Assembly (NCBI GenBank): GCA_965279285.1
Contig: OZ257148.1
Coordinates: 2,046,001 to 2,110,000, forward strand
Length of the DNA stretch: 64,000 nt
Direction: 5' to 3'
Source: G965279335 sp965279285
GTDB taxonomy: Bacteria > Pseudomonadota > Gammaproteobacteria > DSM-16500
Part shown: piece by piece, positions 42,799-57,900 of the stretch
Layout: every line of letters starts with the position of its first letter
Position numbering within the stretch: position 1 is the first letter of the stretch
Position numbers and translations under genes: made by a program
Notes under the pieces: generated by a model
Database searches by the model: none
What the model was told of the DNA's origin: nothing
What the model saw: the letters and a program-made list of their open reading frames with translations, nothing else

Positions 42799-43902
42799 AT
42801 GATAGATGCAAATAACACGATAGAAAAAAACACCAGCACCGTCATTGGCGGTGCAACGGGGCTTGAATCACTCGAAATGGGCGCTGCCCGAATTCGAGTG
42901 GATGATAAACGCATTATTAATTGCCGCGCTGACCTCAATCAATTAGTCCCATTCAAATACAAATGGGCATGGCAAAAATATTTAGATGGCTGCGCAAATC
43001 ATTGGATGCCAAATGAAATTAATATGGCGGCTGATGTTGCTTTATGGAAAGATCCCGAAGGATTAACCGAAGATGAGCGTATGATTATCAAACGTAATCT
43101 AGGCTTTTTTTCAACGGCGGATTCACTAGTCGCCAATAATTTAGTCTTGGCTTTATATCGTCATATTACTAATCCTGAGTGCCGTCAGTATTTATTACGA
43201 CAAGCGTTTGAAGAAGCATTACATACACATGCTTATCAACATGTTATTCAGAGTTTAGGTATGGACGAGGCAGAAGTATTTAATATGTATCGTGAAGTCC
43301 CCGCTGTTGCACGCAAAGCGGCATGGTCATTGCCTTATACTCAAAGCCTGGGTGACCCACACTTTCAAACTGGAACAGTAGAAGCGGATCAACGCTTATT
43401 ACGTGATTTAATCGCTTTTTACGTGATATTTGAAGGGATTTTCTTTTATGTTGGCTTTGCGCAAGTATTGTCGATGGGGCGCCGCAATAAAATGACCGGC
43501 ACATCAGAGCAATTTCAATATATTTTACGTGATGAATCTATGCATTTAAATTTCGGCATTGATGTGATTAATCAAATTAAAATAGAAAATCCGCATTTAT
43601 GGACTGATTCTTTTAAACAAGAAGTCATCGGCATGATCCGCGAAGGTGTTAATCTTGAATATCAATATGCACTTGACACCATGCCGCGCGGTATTTTAGG
43701 AATGAACGCTGAAATGTTTAAAGAATATTTGCAGTTCATTGCTAATCGTCGTTGTGTGCAGATTGGCTTAGCACAGGAATATCCTGGCGCCGTGAATCCC
43801 TTCCCTTGGATGAGCGAAATGATAGACCTGAAAAAAGAAAAAAACTTTTTTGAAACTCGCGTGACAGAGTATCAAACAGGTGGGGCGTTAAACTGGGAAT
43901 AA
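42799..43902 (+). CDS. nrdB: Ribonucleotide reductase class Ia, small subunit
   Basis: A 367-residue ferritin-like beta subunit that generates the radical for NrdA. Di-iron ligands and the radical tyrosine are kept: D108 (STADSL), E139 and H142 with the radical Y146 (EEALHTHAY), then E in IFEGIFFYVGF, and E and H in ILRDESMHLNFG. This shows a standard tyrosyl-radical enzyme, not a Chlamydia-type tyrosine-less one. It ends in TGGALNWE, the flexible tail that docks on NrdA. Confidence 0.96.
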   Translation: MIDANNTIEKNTSTVIGGATGLESLEMGAARIRVDDKRIINCRADLNQLVPFKYKWAWQKYLDGCANHWMPNEINMAADVALWKDPEGLTEDERMIIKRNLGFFSTADSLVANNLVLALYRHITNPECRQYLLRQAFEEALHTHAYQHVIQSLGMDEAEVFNMYREVPAVARKAAWSLPYTQSLGDPHFQTGTVEADQRLLRDLIAFYVIFEGIFFYVGFAQVLSMGRRNKMTGTSEQFQYILRDESMHLNFGIDVINQIKIENPHLWTDSFKQEVIGMIREGVNLEYQYALDTMPRGILGMNAEMFKEYLQFIANRRCVQIGLAQEYPGAVNPFPWMSEMIDLKKEKNFFETRVTEYQTGGALNWE

Positions 43903-43912
43903 TAAAGAGTTT

Positions 43913-44004
43913 GGTGGGCACGCTGCGCTTTGCCCACCCTACATGTTTTAGTATAACCCATGTTCCATATAATCGCAGGGTGGGCAAAGCGCAGCGTGCC
44001 CACC
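43913..44004. repeat. Class A palindromic element
   Basis: Perfectly paired halves with a 30-bp AT-rich spacer between nrdB and the convergent unknown gene, whose stop codon starts 3 bp beyond. A likely bidirectional transcript end. Confidence 0.86.
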
Positions 44005-44006
44005 AA

Positions 44007-46199
<2,193 letters not shown>

Positions 46200-46286
46200 A
46201 ACAATGATTACCAACGTCGCGTTTATTTATATTTGTTTCTGCTGCTCATATATTGCAAGAATAATCGCTATATTACCAGCTATTGC

Positions 46287-48677
46287 TTAAGCTGTCAGTG
46301 GTGGTGACTCCTGTTTCTCATCCATTGAAGATAATGAAGAGTAGTTATCACACCTTGTTGGCACAATCCCAGCAGGGTTTAACTCATTCATTTTATAGTG
46401 ATTTGCACTAGACCTTCCCATCAATGTCATAGAATTATCCCCCAGGCTCAATGTAGGCTCTGATTTCTTTTCTAAGAGATCTAGAGAAACCGGTGATAAA
46501 GAATAGGTTTCTATTTGCCCCAGAGGTCCCTGTGCAAGCACTCGATGTGTCGAAGGTACGGCCTGAGCTGGTTTACATGGCGGGTCTAATAACTCAAGCA
46601 ATTTATTAACAAAATATGGGGGTTCATCAGTATTTTGTTCGTTAGGATAATATTTTTTGTATATCATTTTAATCTCTGCCGCTACCTCAGTTGCGCTCAC
46701 TATTGGCTGAGCAATCAGCTGATCAACATATATTTCTATCGCATTATAAACATTACCATAACCAAAAAAATTCCAAAATGCCCTAGCCTTGCGGTGTTTG
46801 CAAATAGTTAAAATGGCTTTAAGCTTATCCTGGTACTCAACAGGTGCGAGCTTTTCTAACTCTTGATGTTCTGTATTAAACTGTTGTAGCTGAAGAGAAA
46901 AATTAGTTAGTTGTGGATTATCTTGTAAGACGGCTTGCAGTTTTTTACTGAAGTACTCAGCCATGTAAATCACATTATGTTCAACTTCTGGCTTAGCTTT
47001 GGTATCTGTTTGCAAAGCTGCTAATAGCATTGCTGCATCTTTTGCATAAGTATTAAAAATATTATCTTTACGAAAAATCCAGTCCCACCAGGATGTATTA
47101 TTAATAAAACCCGTTACTTGATCTATTAATATTTTTTTTGCAGTTTCAAGCTGCTGCTGATAAGAGTTTATTTTTTCTTTTTTTTGAGCCTGAAGCTGAG
47201 CCAATTGATTAGCATTCTGTTTTAACTGCGCAGAAAAAATATTTTTTAATTCATGAGCAAATTTTTCTCGCTGTGTTTTAAGAATAACTAACGGTCGCTC
47301 ACCCAAGAGATAAGTTAATCCTAAAAAAGGCCTTGATAGCGCATCAGTCACAGAGACTATTGTAGCCATAACTGCCGGCATTGCTGAAGTTGCAATTCGT
47401 GCAGCTTTATTTTTAGCTACAGCTTCAGCTGTCGCTTTAGCTGCATTGTCATCTTGATATTCTTGTTTTGCTTGAGAAAATAATGCTAATAGTTTTTCTA
47501 CCGCACTCTGCTCTAACTCATATTGACCAACTTCATCTTTAATTTTGTCATTTTCTACTAATGCGGTCAGAGACAAACTATCTATTAATTCAATAAATTT
47601 TGTTATTTTTTCTACTTTATTTGCAGCATGTTTAATTTTATCCTCTAAAGTAAACACCCTTTCAATTTGCTTATCTATACTAGCAAAACAAATATCTACT
47701 ATGCTAAGAAGGTTACGCTTCTCAATAATTATTTTTTCATAAGTACTCTTTAAGTTTAGAAAAAGATTATATCGTACTACAGGAATCTCTTCACTTACCT
47801 CAAAATAGCAACCCTCTTGGTTATCTATAAATAAAGTCCTTTCTTCAGGACCATTAGGCAGCCAAACCGTCAACGGAAATTCATTTTTTAAATTTTTTTG
47901 TTCTTGAACCAGACCAGTCATTTCTTTTTCAAAATTTTCTCGATTAATAATACAAGATAAATCAGCCTTTAATTTTACTAATTCTTCACAATACGCTTCC
48001 TTTATTGCGGGAGTAAACTTAACTGAATTAATAGACTGATCTATTTCATCTTTTATATCATTAGCCTTACTCAAAAATGGCATAATACTAAAAATTGACA
48101 ACTCTTCTTTAGTTGGATCATAGCTAGGTTGATATTGCTCTAAATGCTTAAATCTCTCATTCGCCGCCAACTTAATTTTAGCAAAATCCTGATAGACTTT
48201 AAGACGAGCTGATAAGTCATCATGCAGCGATTTTGTTACTTCTAGCGCCCTCTTATCACCAATAAGACGCAACGCCGCCTTAAAAAAGATAGATAAATTA
48301 TCAAATCGCCCAGGATCATCAAGCGTCTTTTTTAACAAATCTAAATATTTCTGCCCCCATTTAGCCGTTGTTTCATCAACAATATAAGGAATCCAACAGT
48401 AAGGGTCCAGAGTCGTGAAGTTAGTAAACAATTTAGGAGAAGGTTGAATATCCGATGAATCCAAATATTTCAGAGACAACACCAAAATATTATAGAGCGC
48501 AGGGATAGCTTTCTTAGAGTAAGCGGTTCGAGCAACGGTATAAGTATTTTTTGCGCTTTCTTCAAGAGAAAAAGTACCTTCTTTTTCCGAATATAAAGAA
48601 TCATCAGGCAACAAACCTTTCTCTTCTTTCATTTCCTTAATAACAGCTGAAAGTTCTGCTTTAAAATCAATGGCCAT
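46287..48677 (-). CDS. Unknown protein with C-terminal WWDW module (paralogue 1)
   Basis: A 796-residue helical protein sharing both ends with its downstream neighbour (LLPDDSL, AIPALYNI at the N-terminus; SWWDWIFRKDNIFNTYAKDA and AFWNFFGYGNVYNAIEIYVDQ near residues 545-690). Between them are long charged helices with coiled-coil character and one mildly hydrophobic Ala-rich stretch near 420-450 (AARIATSAMPAVMATIVSV). There is no signal peptide and no polyglutamine; the region has Gln-rich coiled coil instead (LAQLQAQKKEKINSYQQQ). No ribosome site is obvious. An 88-bp gap separates it from the paralogue, so both may be on one transcript. No known family. Confidence 0.72.
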   Translation of the reverse strand: MAIDFKAELSAVIKEMKEEKGLLPDDSLYSEKEGTFSLEESAKNTYTVARTAYSKKAIPALYNILVLSLKYLDSSDIQPSPKLFTNFTTLDPYCWIPYIVDETTAKWGQKYLDLLKKTLDDPGRFDNLSIFFKAALRLIGDKRALEVTKSLHDDLSARLKVYQDFAKIKLAANERFKHLEQYQPSYDPTKEELSIFSIMPFLSKANDIKDEIDQSINSVKFTPAIKEAYCEELVKLKADLSCIINRENFEKEMTGLVQEQKNLKNEFPLTVWLPNGPEERTLFIDNQEGCYFEVSEEIPVVRYNLFLNLKSTYEKIIIEKRNLLSIVDICFASIDKQIERVFTLEDKIKHAANKVEKITKFIELIDSLSLTALVENDKIKDEVGQYELEQSAVEKLLALFSQAKQEYQDDNAAKATAEAVAKNKAARIATSAMPAVMATIVSVTDALSRPFLGLTYLLGERPLVILKTQREKFAHELKNIFSAQLKQNANQLAQLQAQKKEKINSYQQQLETAKKILIDQVTGFINNTSWWDWIFRKDNIFNTYAKDAAMLLAALQTDTKAKPEVEHNVIYMAEYFSKKLQAVLQDNPQLTNFSLQLQQFNTEHQELEKLAPVEYQDKLKAILTICKHRKARAFWNFFGYGNVYNAIEIYVDQLIAQPIVSATEVAAEIKMIYKKYYPNEQNTDEPPYFVNKLLELLDPPCKPAQAVPSTHRVLAQGPLGQIETYSLSPVSLDLLEKKSEPTLSLGDNSMTLMGRSSANHYKMNELNPAGIVPTRCDNYSSLSSMDEKQESPPLTA

Positions 48678-48810
48678 AAATACTATCGCTCAGTTAACTA
48701 TTCTATATGCATCATATTACAGGTAAAACATTAAAATAATCTTAAAGTTAAACTGTTTATTTTAGAGCAAATTTAAGGAGATTGGTAGAACAAAAAATAA
48801 CCTAAAAATC

Positions 48811-48935
48811 GTAGATATTCAGCGGATAGAGAGTTTGGTGGGCACGCTGCGCTTTGCCCACCCTACTAGATGTCAGCTAGAAGCACGCTGGCATGACAAG
48901 ATTTTGTAGGGTGGGCAAAGCGCAGCGTGCCCACC
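48811..48935. repeat. Class A palindromic element with nested module
   Basis: The core is 48837-48935. The loop holds the nested palindrome (CTAGATGTCAGC ... GCTGGCATGACAAG, about 48867-48901). The left outer arm GTAGATATTCAGCGGATAGAG is present, but the right outer arm is not recognisable where the adhesin coding end begins. The rest of the gap, 48678-48810, is AT-rich with no clear signal. Confidence 0.82.
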
Positions 48936-48945
48936 AACCCCCTTA

Positions 48946-51900
48946 CTATTTAACACAAATATCTGAAGACCCTGTTGAACACAAACCTAAATTAACCGGT
49001 AATACTGAATTGCCATTACTATTTACTATTTGCTGGGTATTTTGAACAATAAACTGAGTGGTAGGATCAGGTAAAGTCACTGCAAGTGTCGCTGCAACTT
49101 GCCCATTATTAGCTGCTCCTGTTACCGTTGTAGAATTAGCTGTATATATATTTTCTACCCCTACTTGATTATAGTACATTGGAAATACAACCGCTGCTAA
49201 GCTAGACACATCTGAGTTGAGAGAGGGTGCTGGTGCTGGAGTATTTGAACCAATAATATTAGCGCTTAAACCCGCAGGAGAAATAACATAGTAATTACCT
49301 GCAGCAGAGCCCGAAAGAGAAACACTTGTCGCAGTGACTGAAATATTATTTCCAACATTTGCGCTAGCAAAAACACCCGCACCTGTTCCCGTCATCATAA
49401 CATCTGCTACCGTATCATTAATTGCTGTGCTATTTCCCATCCAATCTATTACATTCGGATTTACTACTAATCCTGAAACAATAGTAGCACTTGAAGTATT
49501 TAATGTTGCTGCTGTATTTCCATCATACGTTTTATTATTCGCTATTATACCTACTGAACTTAATCCAGCTTGATTAATTGTAAAATTTGGACTACCAACT
49601 AATGCATTAGTGAAGCCATAATTACTTGCTGCTGTGCCTGTGACTGCACCAAAGGTAGCATTCGTGATAGAATAAACACCTGCTGCTTCACCTGTTGTAC
49701 GTGTTAATGAAGCTAATGTTGTTCCTACGTTGGCTGTATCATTGATACCAACAATACCATTCCAAGTTTGGATATTAGAATTATTAACAACACCATTTAA
49801 AGCAACAGCAATACCGGCAATACTAGGATCATTTACACCGTAAGTTTTACTTTGATTAGCAATGGATGCAGTTAAGGTAGCTGGCGTAATACTTAATGTT
49901 GGGCTACCGGTTAAACTATTGATGAGATTATAATTACCGGCTGACGCACCATTGTAAGCATTAAAGGTTGAACCTGTTATATTATAATTACCTACATTTT
50001 CACCGGCTGCACGAACAAGTGATGCTAAAGTAATAGCAAGTTGTGATCCCGTCGTATCGTTAATGACGGTTGTGCTGCCCATCCAATTCGTTACGCTTGC
50101 ATTCACTTGTCCACTTAAAGAAACATTTGGTAACGTAGGATCGTTTGCACCATACACTTTTGTTTGATTGCTAATAGAACCCGTCACATCCGCTTTCGTA
50201 ATTGATAAAGTTGGGCTGCCTGATATACTGCCTACTGAGCTATAATTGCTAGCAGCAGAGCCTGAAATATTGAGTGTTGACGATGTAATTGCATAAGGAC
50301 CAGCACTCACTGATTCACCTGCAACACGAATTAGTGATGCTAATGCTGCTGTTACATTGCCTGTGTCATTAATTCCTACCGTACCATTCCAAGTGCTAAT
50401 ATTTGAATTATTAATAACACCTGAAAGCGAAACAGCAATGCCTGATAAGCTAGGATCATTCGCACCATACACTTTTGTTTGGTTGGCTATTGATGCAGTC
50501 AATGAAACCGGTGTAACGCTTAAGGTAGCACCTGCTGTTAAACCGGTTAATGCATTATAATTACTTGCTGCAGAACCTGTTAATCCATTAAATGTAGCAC
50601 TGTTTATTGCATAAGGCCCACCACTGACGGTTTCGCCACTTGTACGAGTTAATGATGCGAGTGTGTCTGTTACATTGCCCGTATCATTAATACCGACAGT
50701 GCCATTCCATGTACTAATGTTGGCATTATTAATAACACCACCTAAGTTAACTGTGATGTCTGATAAGCTTGGATCATTTGCACCATACACTTTGCTTTGA
50801 TTAGCAATGGATGCCGTTAATGTTGCAGGTGTAATACTTAATGTTGGGCTGCCCGTTAAACTATTAATGAGATTATAATTACCGGCTGACGCACCACTAT
50901 AAGCATTAAAAGTTGAGCCAGTAATATTATAGCTACCCACATTTTCACCAGCTGCACGAACAAGCGATGCTAAAGTAATAGCAAGTTGTGATCCTGTCGT
51001 ATCGTTAATGACGGTTGTGCTACCCATCCAATTTGTTACACTTGCATTCACTTGTCCGCTTAAAGAAACATTCGGTAACGTAGGATCGTTTGCACCATAT
51101 ACTTTTGTTTGATTGTTAATAGAACCCGTCACATCCGCTTTCGTAATCGATAAAGTTGGGCTGCCTGATAGACTACCAATTGAGCTGTAATTACTAGCAG
51201 CAGAGCCTGAAACATTGAGCGTTGATGATGTAATTGCATAAGGACTACTGCTAACTGATTCACCCGCAACACGAATTAGTGATGCTAATGCTGCTGTTAC
51301 ATTGCCTGTGTCATTAATTCCTACCGCACCATTCCAAGTGCTAATATTTGAATTATTAATAACACCTGAAAGCGAAACAGCAATGCCTGATAAGCTAGGA
51401 TCATTCGCACCATACACTTTTGTTTGGTTGGCTATTGATGCAGTCAATGAAACCGGTGTAACGCTTAAGGTAGCACCTGCTGTTAAACCGGTTAATGCAT
51501 TATAATTACTTGCTGCAGAACCTGTTAATCCATTAAACGTAGCACTGTTTATTGCATAAGGCCCACCACTAACCGTTTCGCCACTTGTACGAGTTAATGA
51601 TGCAAGTGTGTCTGCTACATTGCCCGTATCATTAATACCGACAGTGCCATTCCATGTGCTAATATTGGCATTATTAATAACACCACTTAAGTTAACTGTA
51701 ATGCCTGATAAACTTGGATCATTCGCACCATACACTTTACTTTGATTAGCAATCGATGCAGTCAATGTTGCAGGTGTAATACTTAATGTTGGACTACCAG
51801 TTAAACTATTAATGAGATTATAATTACCAGCTGATGCACCACTATAAGCATTAAAAGTTGAGCCAGTAATATTATAGCTACCCACATTTTCACCGGCTGC

Positions 51901-54900
51901 ACGAACAAGCGATGCTAAAGTAATAGCAAGTTGTGATCCTGTCGTATCGTTAATGACAGTTGTGTTACCCATCCAATTTGTTACACTTGCATTCACTTGC
52001 CCACTTAAAGAAACACTTGGTAAAGTAGGATCGTTTGCACCGTATACTTTTGTTTGATTGTTAATAGAACCTGCCACATCCGCTTTCGTAATCGATAAAG
52101 TTGGGCTGCCTGATATACTGCCTACTGAGCTATAATTGCTAGCAGCAGAGCCTGAAATATTGAGTGTTGACGATGTAATTGCATAAGGACCAGCACTCAC
52201 TGATTCACCTGCAACACGAATTAGTGATGCTAATGCTGCTGTTACATTGCCTGTGTCATTAATTCCTACCGTACCATTCCAAGTGCTAATATTTGAATTA
52301 TTAATAACACCTGAAAGCGAAACAGCAATGCCTGATAAGCTAGGATCATTCGCACCATACACTTTTGTTTGGTTGGCTATTGATGCAGTCAATGAAACCG
52401 GTGTAACGCTTAAGGTAGCACCTGCTGTTAAACCGGTTAATGCATTATAATTACTTGCTGCAGAACCTGTTAATCCATTAAATGTAGCACTGTTTATTGC
52501 ATAAGGCCCACCACTGACTGTTTCGCCACTTGTACGAGTTAATGATGCGAGTGTGTCTGCTACATTGCCCGTATCATTAATACCGACAGTGCCATTCCAT
52601 GTACTAATGTTGGCATTATTAATAACACCACCTAAGTTAACTGTGATGCCTGATAAGCTTGGATCATTTGCACCATACACTTTGCTTTGATTAGCAATGG
52701 ATGCAGTTAATGTGGCGGGTGTAATGCTTAATGTTGGGCTGCCGGTTAAACTATTAATGAGATTATAATTACCAGCTGATGCACCACTGTAAGCATTAAA
52801 AGTTGAGCCGGTAATATTATAACTACCTACATTTTCACCGACTGCACGAACAAGTGATGCTAAAGTCACAGCAAGTTGCGATCCTGTTGTATCGTTAATG
52901 ACAGTTGAGCTACCCATCCAATTTGTTACACTCGTATTCACTTGTCCACTTAAAGAAACATTCGGTAACGTAGGATCGTTTGCACCATACACTTTTGTTT
53001 GATTACCAATAGAGCCGGTGACATCGGCTTTCGTAATCGATAATATTGGACTACCTGATAAACTGCTTAAGACATTATAATTACCAGCAGATGTACCTGT
53101 ATAACTATTAAATGTTGCGCCGGTAATACTGTAATTACCAACATTTTCACCGACAGAGCGTGTTAATGAAGCGAGCGTATTGGCTAATGCTGCGCTCGAT
53201 GTGTCATCAATAACTGTTGTACCACTCATCCAATTTGTAACTGTTCGATTAACTTGGCCACTTAAACTTAAAATCGGTAAGCTAGGATCATTAGTACCAT
53301 AAACTTTAGTTTGATTAGTGATGACACCTGTCACACTGGCTTTATTAATCGTTAATGTTGGACTACCAGTAAATCCTGCAGCATTACTATAGTTGCTCGC
53401 CGCAGATCCGCTAAGCGCATTAAAAGTAACACCCGTGATTGCATAAGGTCCGCCACTGACTGTTTCACCGGCAACGCGAGTTAAAGAATTTAATGATGCT
53501 ACAACATTTCCTGTATCGTTAATTGCCGTGCTATTACCATTAATATCTGTAACATTGCCATTCACTATATTACCAACAACTACATTAATACCAGCCAGTG
53601 TTGGATCATTAGCGCCATATGTTTTAGCTTGATCAGCAATAGAAGCAGTGACTGATCTTGGTGTAATTTGAAATGGATTACTTGAGCCATTAAATGTAAT
53701 TGTGTAATTACCACCACTATTGCCATCTACAACATTCACCGTATTTTGTGTGAAATTATAAGATCCCACAGTTTCCCCTACAAGACGCCCCATCAAACCA
53801 GTAAGAGAATCAGAACCAAATAAGGTACCTGAAGTAATACCATAAGCGGTCGCAATAGAACCAGAATCATTATTACCATATACTTTTGATAAGCCAGAAT
53901 TTGAAGAAACCGTTAACGAAGCCGGCGTAATTGTACCTACATTCGCATTTGCAGAAGTGCTAGCCAATTGATAACCATATACAGTAGCACCACCATTCGT
54001 TGCGCTTGCAATAGAAACTCCAGCAACAGAAACATTAATATTATTACCTACATTAGGGCTAGCATAAGTTCCACTAAGTGGATTAATTATTACGGTATCT
54101 CCATCTACTGCACCTGTAGCAGAGAAGTTGTTACTCGCAACAGCCGCCACAGTAGTAGAATCATATGTTTTGCTCACTGTGCCGATTAAAGAAGGCGTAA
54201 TTGTGGGTGCCAATGTATATAAAAATCCATTTCCAGTACCTAAAACAGAAGTGACTCCATAGCTCGCATTATATTGTTTAAAATTATATGCGATTCCACC
54301 ACGATTATCATTCGATGGATTACCCGACCACACTAAGAAATGGCCACTTCCAGTATTTAATGCATTTGCGCCCGCTGTATTAGTAAACACTCCTCCTGCT
54401 AATACAATCGTATTACCCGCACCATTAGCACTAATTCCATTATTTAACGTAATACTCGCGCTATTATTATTAATCATGACAGAACCTGGAGCAGTAATAC
54501 CTGATATGCTTCCAACCGTACCAATAGCAAGATTAGCTATATTGGTGAAATTAAATAAATTACTAGTTGAGCCATTATTAATAATAGCAGCCAAAGCATT
54601 AATACTATTATTTTGTGTCAAAACAACATCACCCGCATTCGTTGATAAAGCAATTGCAGCAGCTGTAATAATAGTTCCTGATTTTTGTGAAATAACACTT
54701 CCACTTCCCAAGGTTGTTGCAAATAATGTATTGCTAATATTTGAAGTGCCAAAAGTTAAACTATTTATATTACTAACAGACGCACTATTTGATCCTCCAC
54801 TGATTGAAAAACTAATCGGTGCAGAATTAGACGTGGTAAAATTGTTACTTACATTATGAAGACTGATTACACCGCCAGCAGTAGAATTAAATGCTGTTCC

Positions 54901-57900
54901 AGCTGCACCGATACTGCCGACAATGCCACTATAAATTTGCGCACCGCTTGTATAGACTGCACTACCAGCAAAATTAATATTTTCTGCAATGTTAATTGTA
55001 CTTAATGGATTCGAACCACTACCAACAGAGCTGTTAAAAGTAATTAATCCGGCACCACTCATTCCTACAAGCGAGCCTACACCTGCTGATGCCGCAGCAA
55101 GAGAACCTAATGTCGTTGCAGCAGTATTATTAATTTGTAATGTGCTGCCTGAGTTAAATATTCCCGTACCAGAAAGCGCCAATGAGAATAAACCCGAGAT
55201 CGTTCCTGCACTTGCAGCAGAAATTGAATAATTATTTCCTAAATTGATACCGTTACTTGCAGCAGCTAACGACCCTGCATTAAATATTAAGCTTCCCGTA
55301 CCTAATGCATTATTATGGTTAACACTCACGGTTCCCGCATTCAGGATTGTTGAGCCTGAATAAGTATTATTCCCACTCAGAATTAAATTTCCTGAACCCG
55401 ATTTAGTAAAACCAAAACCACTGCCACCATCACCAATCACACTACCAATAGTCAACTGCGTACCACCTACATTGATAATACTGTTAGCTGCACCTAATGT
55501 AATACCACCACTAAAAGAACTTGTGCCTGTACTACTTGCAAGCGTACCGCCATTTAATGTCAGTGCTTCAGCCGAACCATACGTGACATTTTGCAAATCT
55601 AATGTTGCACCTGATGCAACTACGGTACCCCCTGCTGTCGTACCTAATGCACCATCTGCAGTGATAGCTAAAGTACCTGCGCTTACCGTAGTTAATCCAG
55701 AATAAGAATTGCTGCCATTCGATAAAGTTAAAATGCCACTACCGGTTTTAGTAATTGCACCTGTACCAGTAATAGGTTTACTTACTGAAATATTACCCGT
55801 ATTAGCAGCAAATGTTATGATACCACTCGTTGATAAAACACCTGACCCAGTTAATGCAAGTAAATTACCTGCTTCTGAACCAATCGTTGCATTCGGCACA
55901 GCAATTGCACCCGATAATGTTGATGTGCCACTACCACTACCCACAACTGCACCTTGCCCAGCACTGCCTGTACCATTCACCGAAGTTAAGTTATTTGCTA
56001 TTGTTTGTCCTGCATTAACTTGTAAAGTACCACCTGATGCAATGCTTGCTGTACCTGAGCCTAAAGCCGCATTATTATTAACTTCTAAAATACCGCCGCT
56101 TATTGCAGTGGCACCTGAATACGTATTAGCACCACCAAGAATTAATCTTCCAACGCCCGACTTAGTAAACCCAAAACCATTACTACTATCTGTTATCGCG
56201 GTATTAATAGTTAATTGTGTACCGCCTATATTAATAATACTGTTAGCTGCACCTAATGTAACAACACCGGCAAAAGAACTTGTACCCACACTCGTTGCAA
56301 ATGTACCACCATTTAATAGCAGTGCTTCAGCAACAGCATAAGCGACATTTTGTAAATTTAATGTCGCACCTGATGCAACAGTTGTACCTGCAGCTGTCGT
56401 ACCTAATGCACCATCTGCAGTGATAGCTAAAGTACCTGCGCTCACTGTCGTTAATCCAGAATAAGAATTACTACCATTCGATAAAGTTAAAATACCACTC
56501 CCTGTTTTTGTAATTGCGCCGGTACCACTAATTAAATTACTCACTGAAAGATTACTGGTGTTAGCATCAAATGTTGTAGTGAATCCAGCATTCGTTAAGG
56601 TGAGCCCAGTCAATGCAAGTAAATTACTTGCACCTGCACCCATAGTCGAATTCCCTGCTAAAGTAACAGCGCCCGATAATGTTGATGTACCATTTCCACT
56701 ACCAAAAATTGCACCTTGCCCCGCGCTACCAACACCATTTACTGAAATTAAATTATTCGCTATCGTTTGTCCTGCATTAATTTGCAGAGTACTCCCTGAT
56801 CCAATACTAACGGTACTTGTACCTAAAGCAGAATTATTATTTGCTACTAAAATACCACCACTAATTATAGTTGCACCAGAATAAGTATTTGCTCCACCTA
56901 ATGTCCAAGTACCACTACTTTGTTTGGTGAGCGTGCCAATACCTGTACCAATCACACCATTCTGAACACCTGAGCCTGATCCAGTCAAAATTAAATTGAA
57001 ATCAGTGCCCGTTATACCGCCAGACAATGTCAATGCGCCACTACCTGATGCATCAATTGTTGCACCACTGCCAGTGATATTAATGACACGGTCCGATGAA
57101 TGACCACTACCGGTATAAAGTAAAACACCTGAACTACTTACATCGATGGTACCGTTACCAACTGTAGTTGGTGCACCCAATGCACTGTTGCCACCATTCA
57201 CATTCGCAATGGAATTAAAACTTAATGTGCCGGAACTAACCGTTGTTTTTCCGCTATAAGAATTATTTCCACTTAATAATAATGTTCCACTGCCTACTAC
57301 AGTTACACCACCTGCACCGCTTATTACATTGGATTGTGAAATAGTGCCACTACCGGTATTAAAGGTCGTTAAGAATCCTGCATTATTAATACCGCCTGTT
57401 AATGCAAATGTATTACTATCATTATTTCCAATAGTCGCTGCAGCAGCTAAAGTAATTGCTCCACTATAAGAAATAGAAGAGCCTACCCCTTTATATAAAG
57501 CACCATTACCTGCAACACCCGTACCACTTAACGTTAATGTAGGTGAAAAAAGATAAGATGCTTGCAATAAATCTAACTGCCCACCATTGCCAATAGTGAT
57601 ACTAGAAGTATGATTAGTGCTATTACCGAAACTACCAGAAGCAGCAGCAGATAATTTACCACCATTGACTATAGTTGCACCGGTATACTGATTAATAGCA
57701 CTCGTTAACGTGAGCGCACTAGTATTAGTCCCATTAATCGTTAATCCACCCGAGCCAGTGATAAGAGAAAAAATAAAAACTGATCCAGTCACATTAACTG
57801 TTGTAAGAAATCCACTATTATTAATTCCATTAGTCGCTAATGAAGAACCTGCCTTAGCAACAATAGTCGAATCTGACGCCAAAGTAACTAGCCCATTATA

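Noticed and set aside
55709..56341. Long plus-strand open frames (60-210 codons) opposite the adhesin
   Set aside because: They are Pro/Val/Ala low-complexity mirrors of the Gly/Ser/Thr-rich minus-strand repeats, recur with the repeat period and have no ribosome sites.
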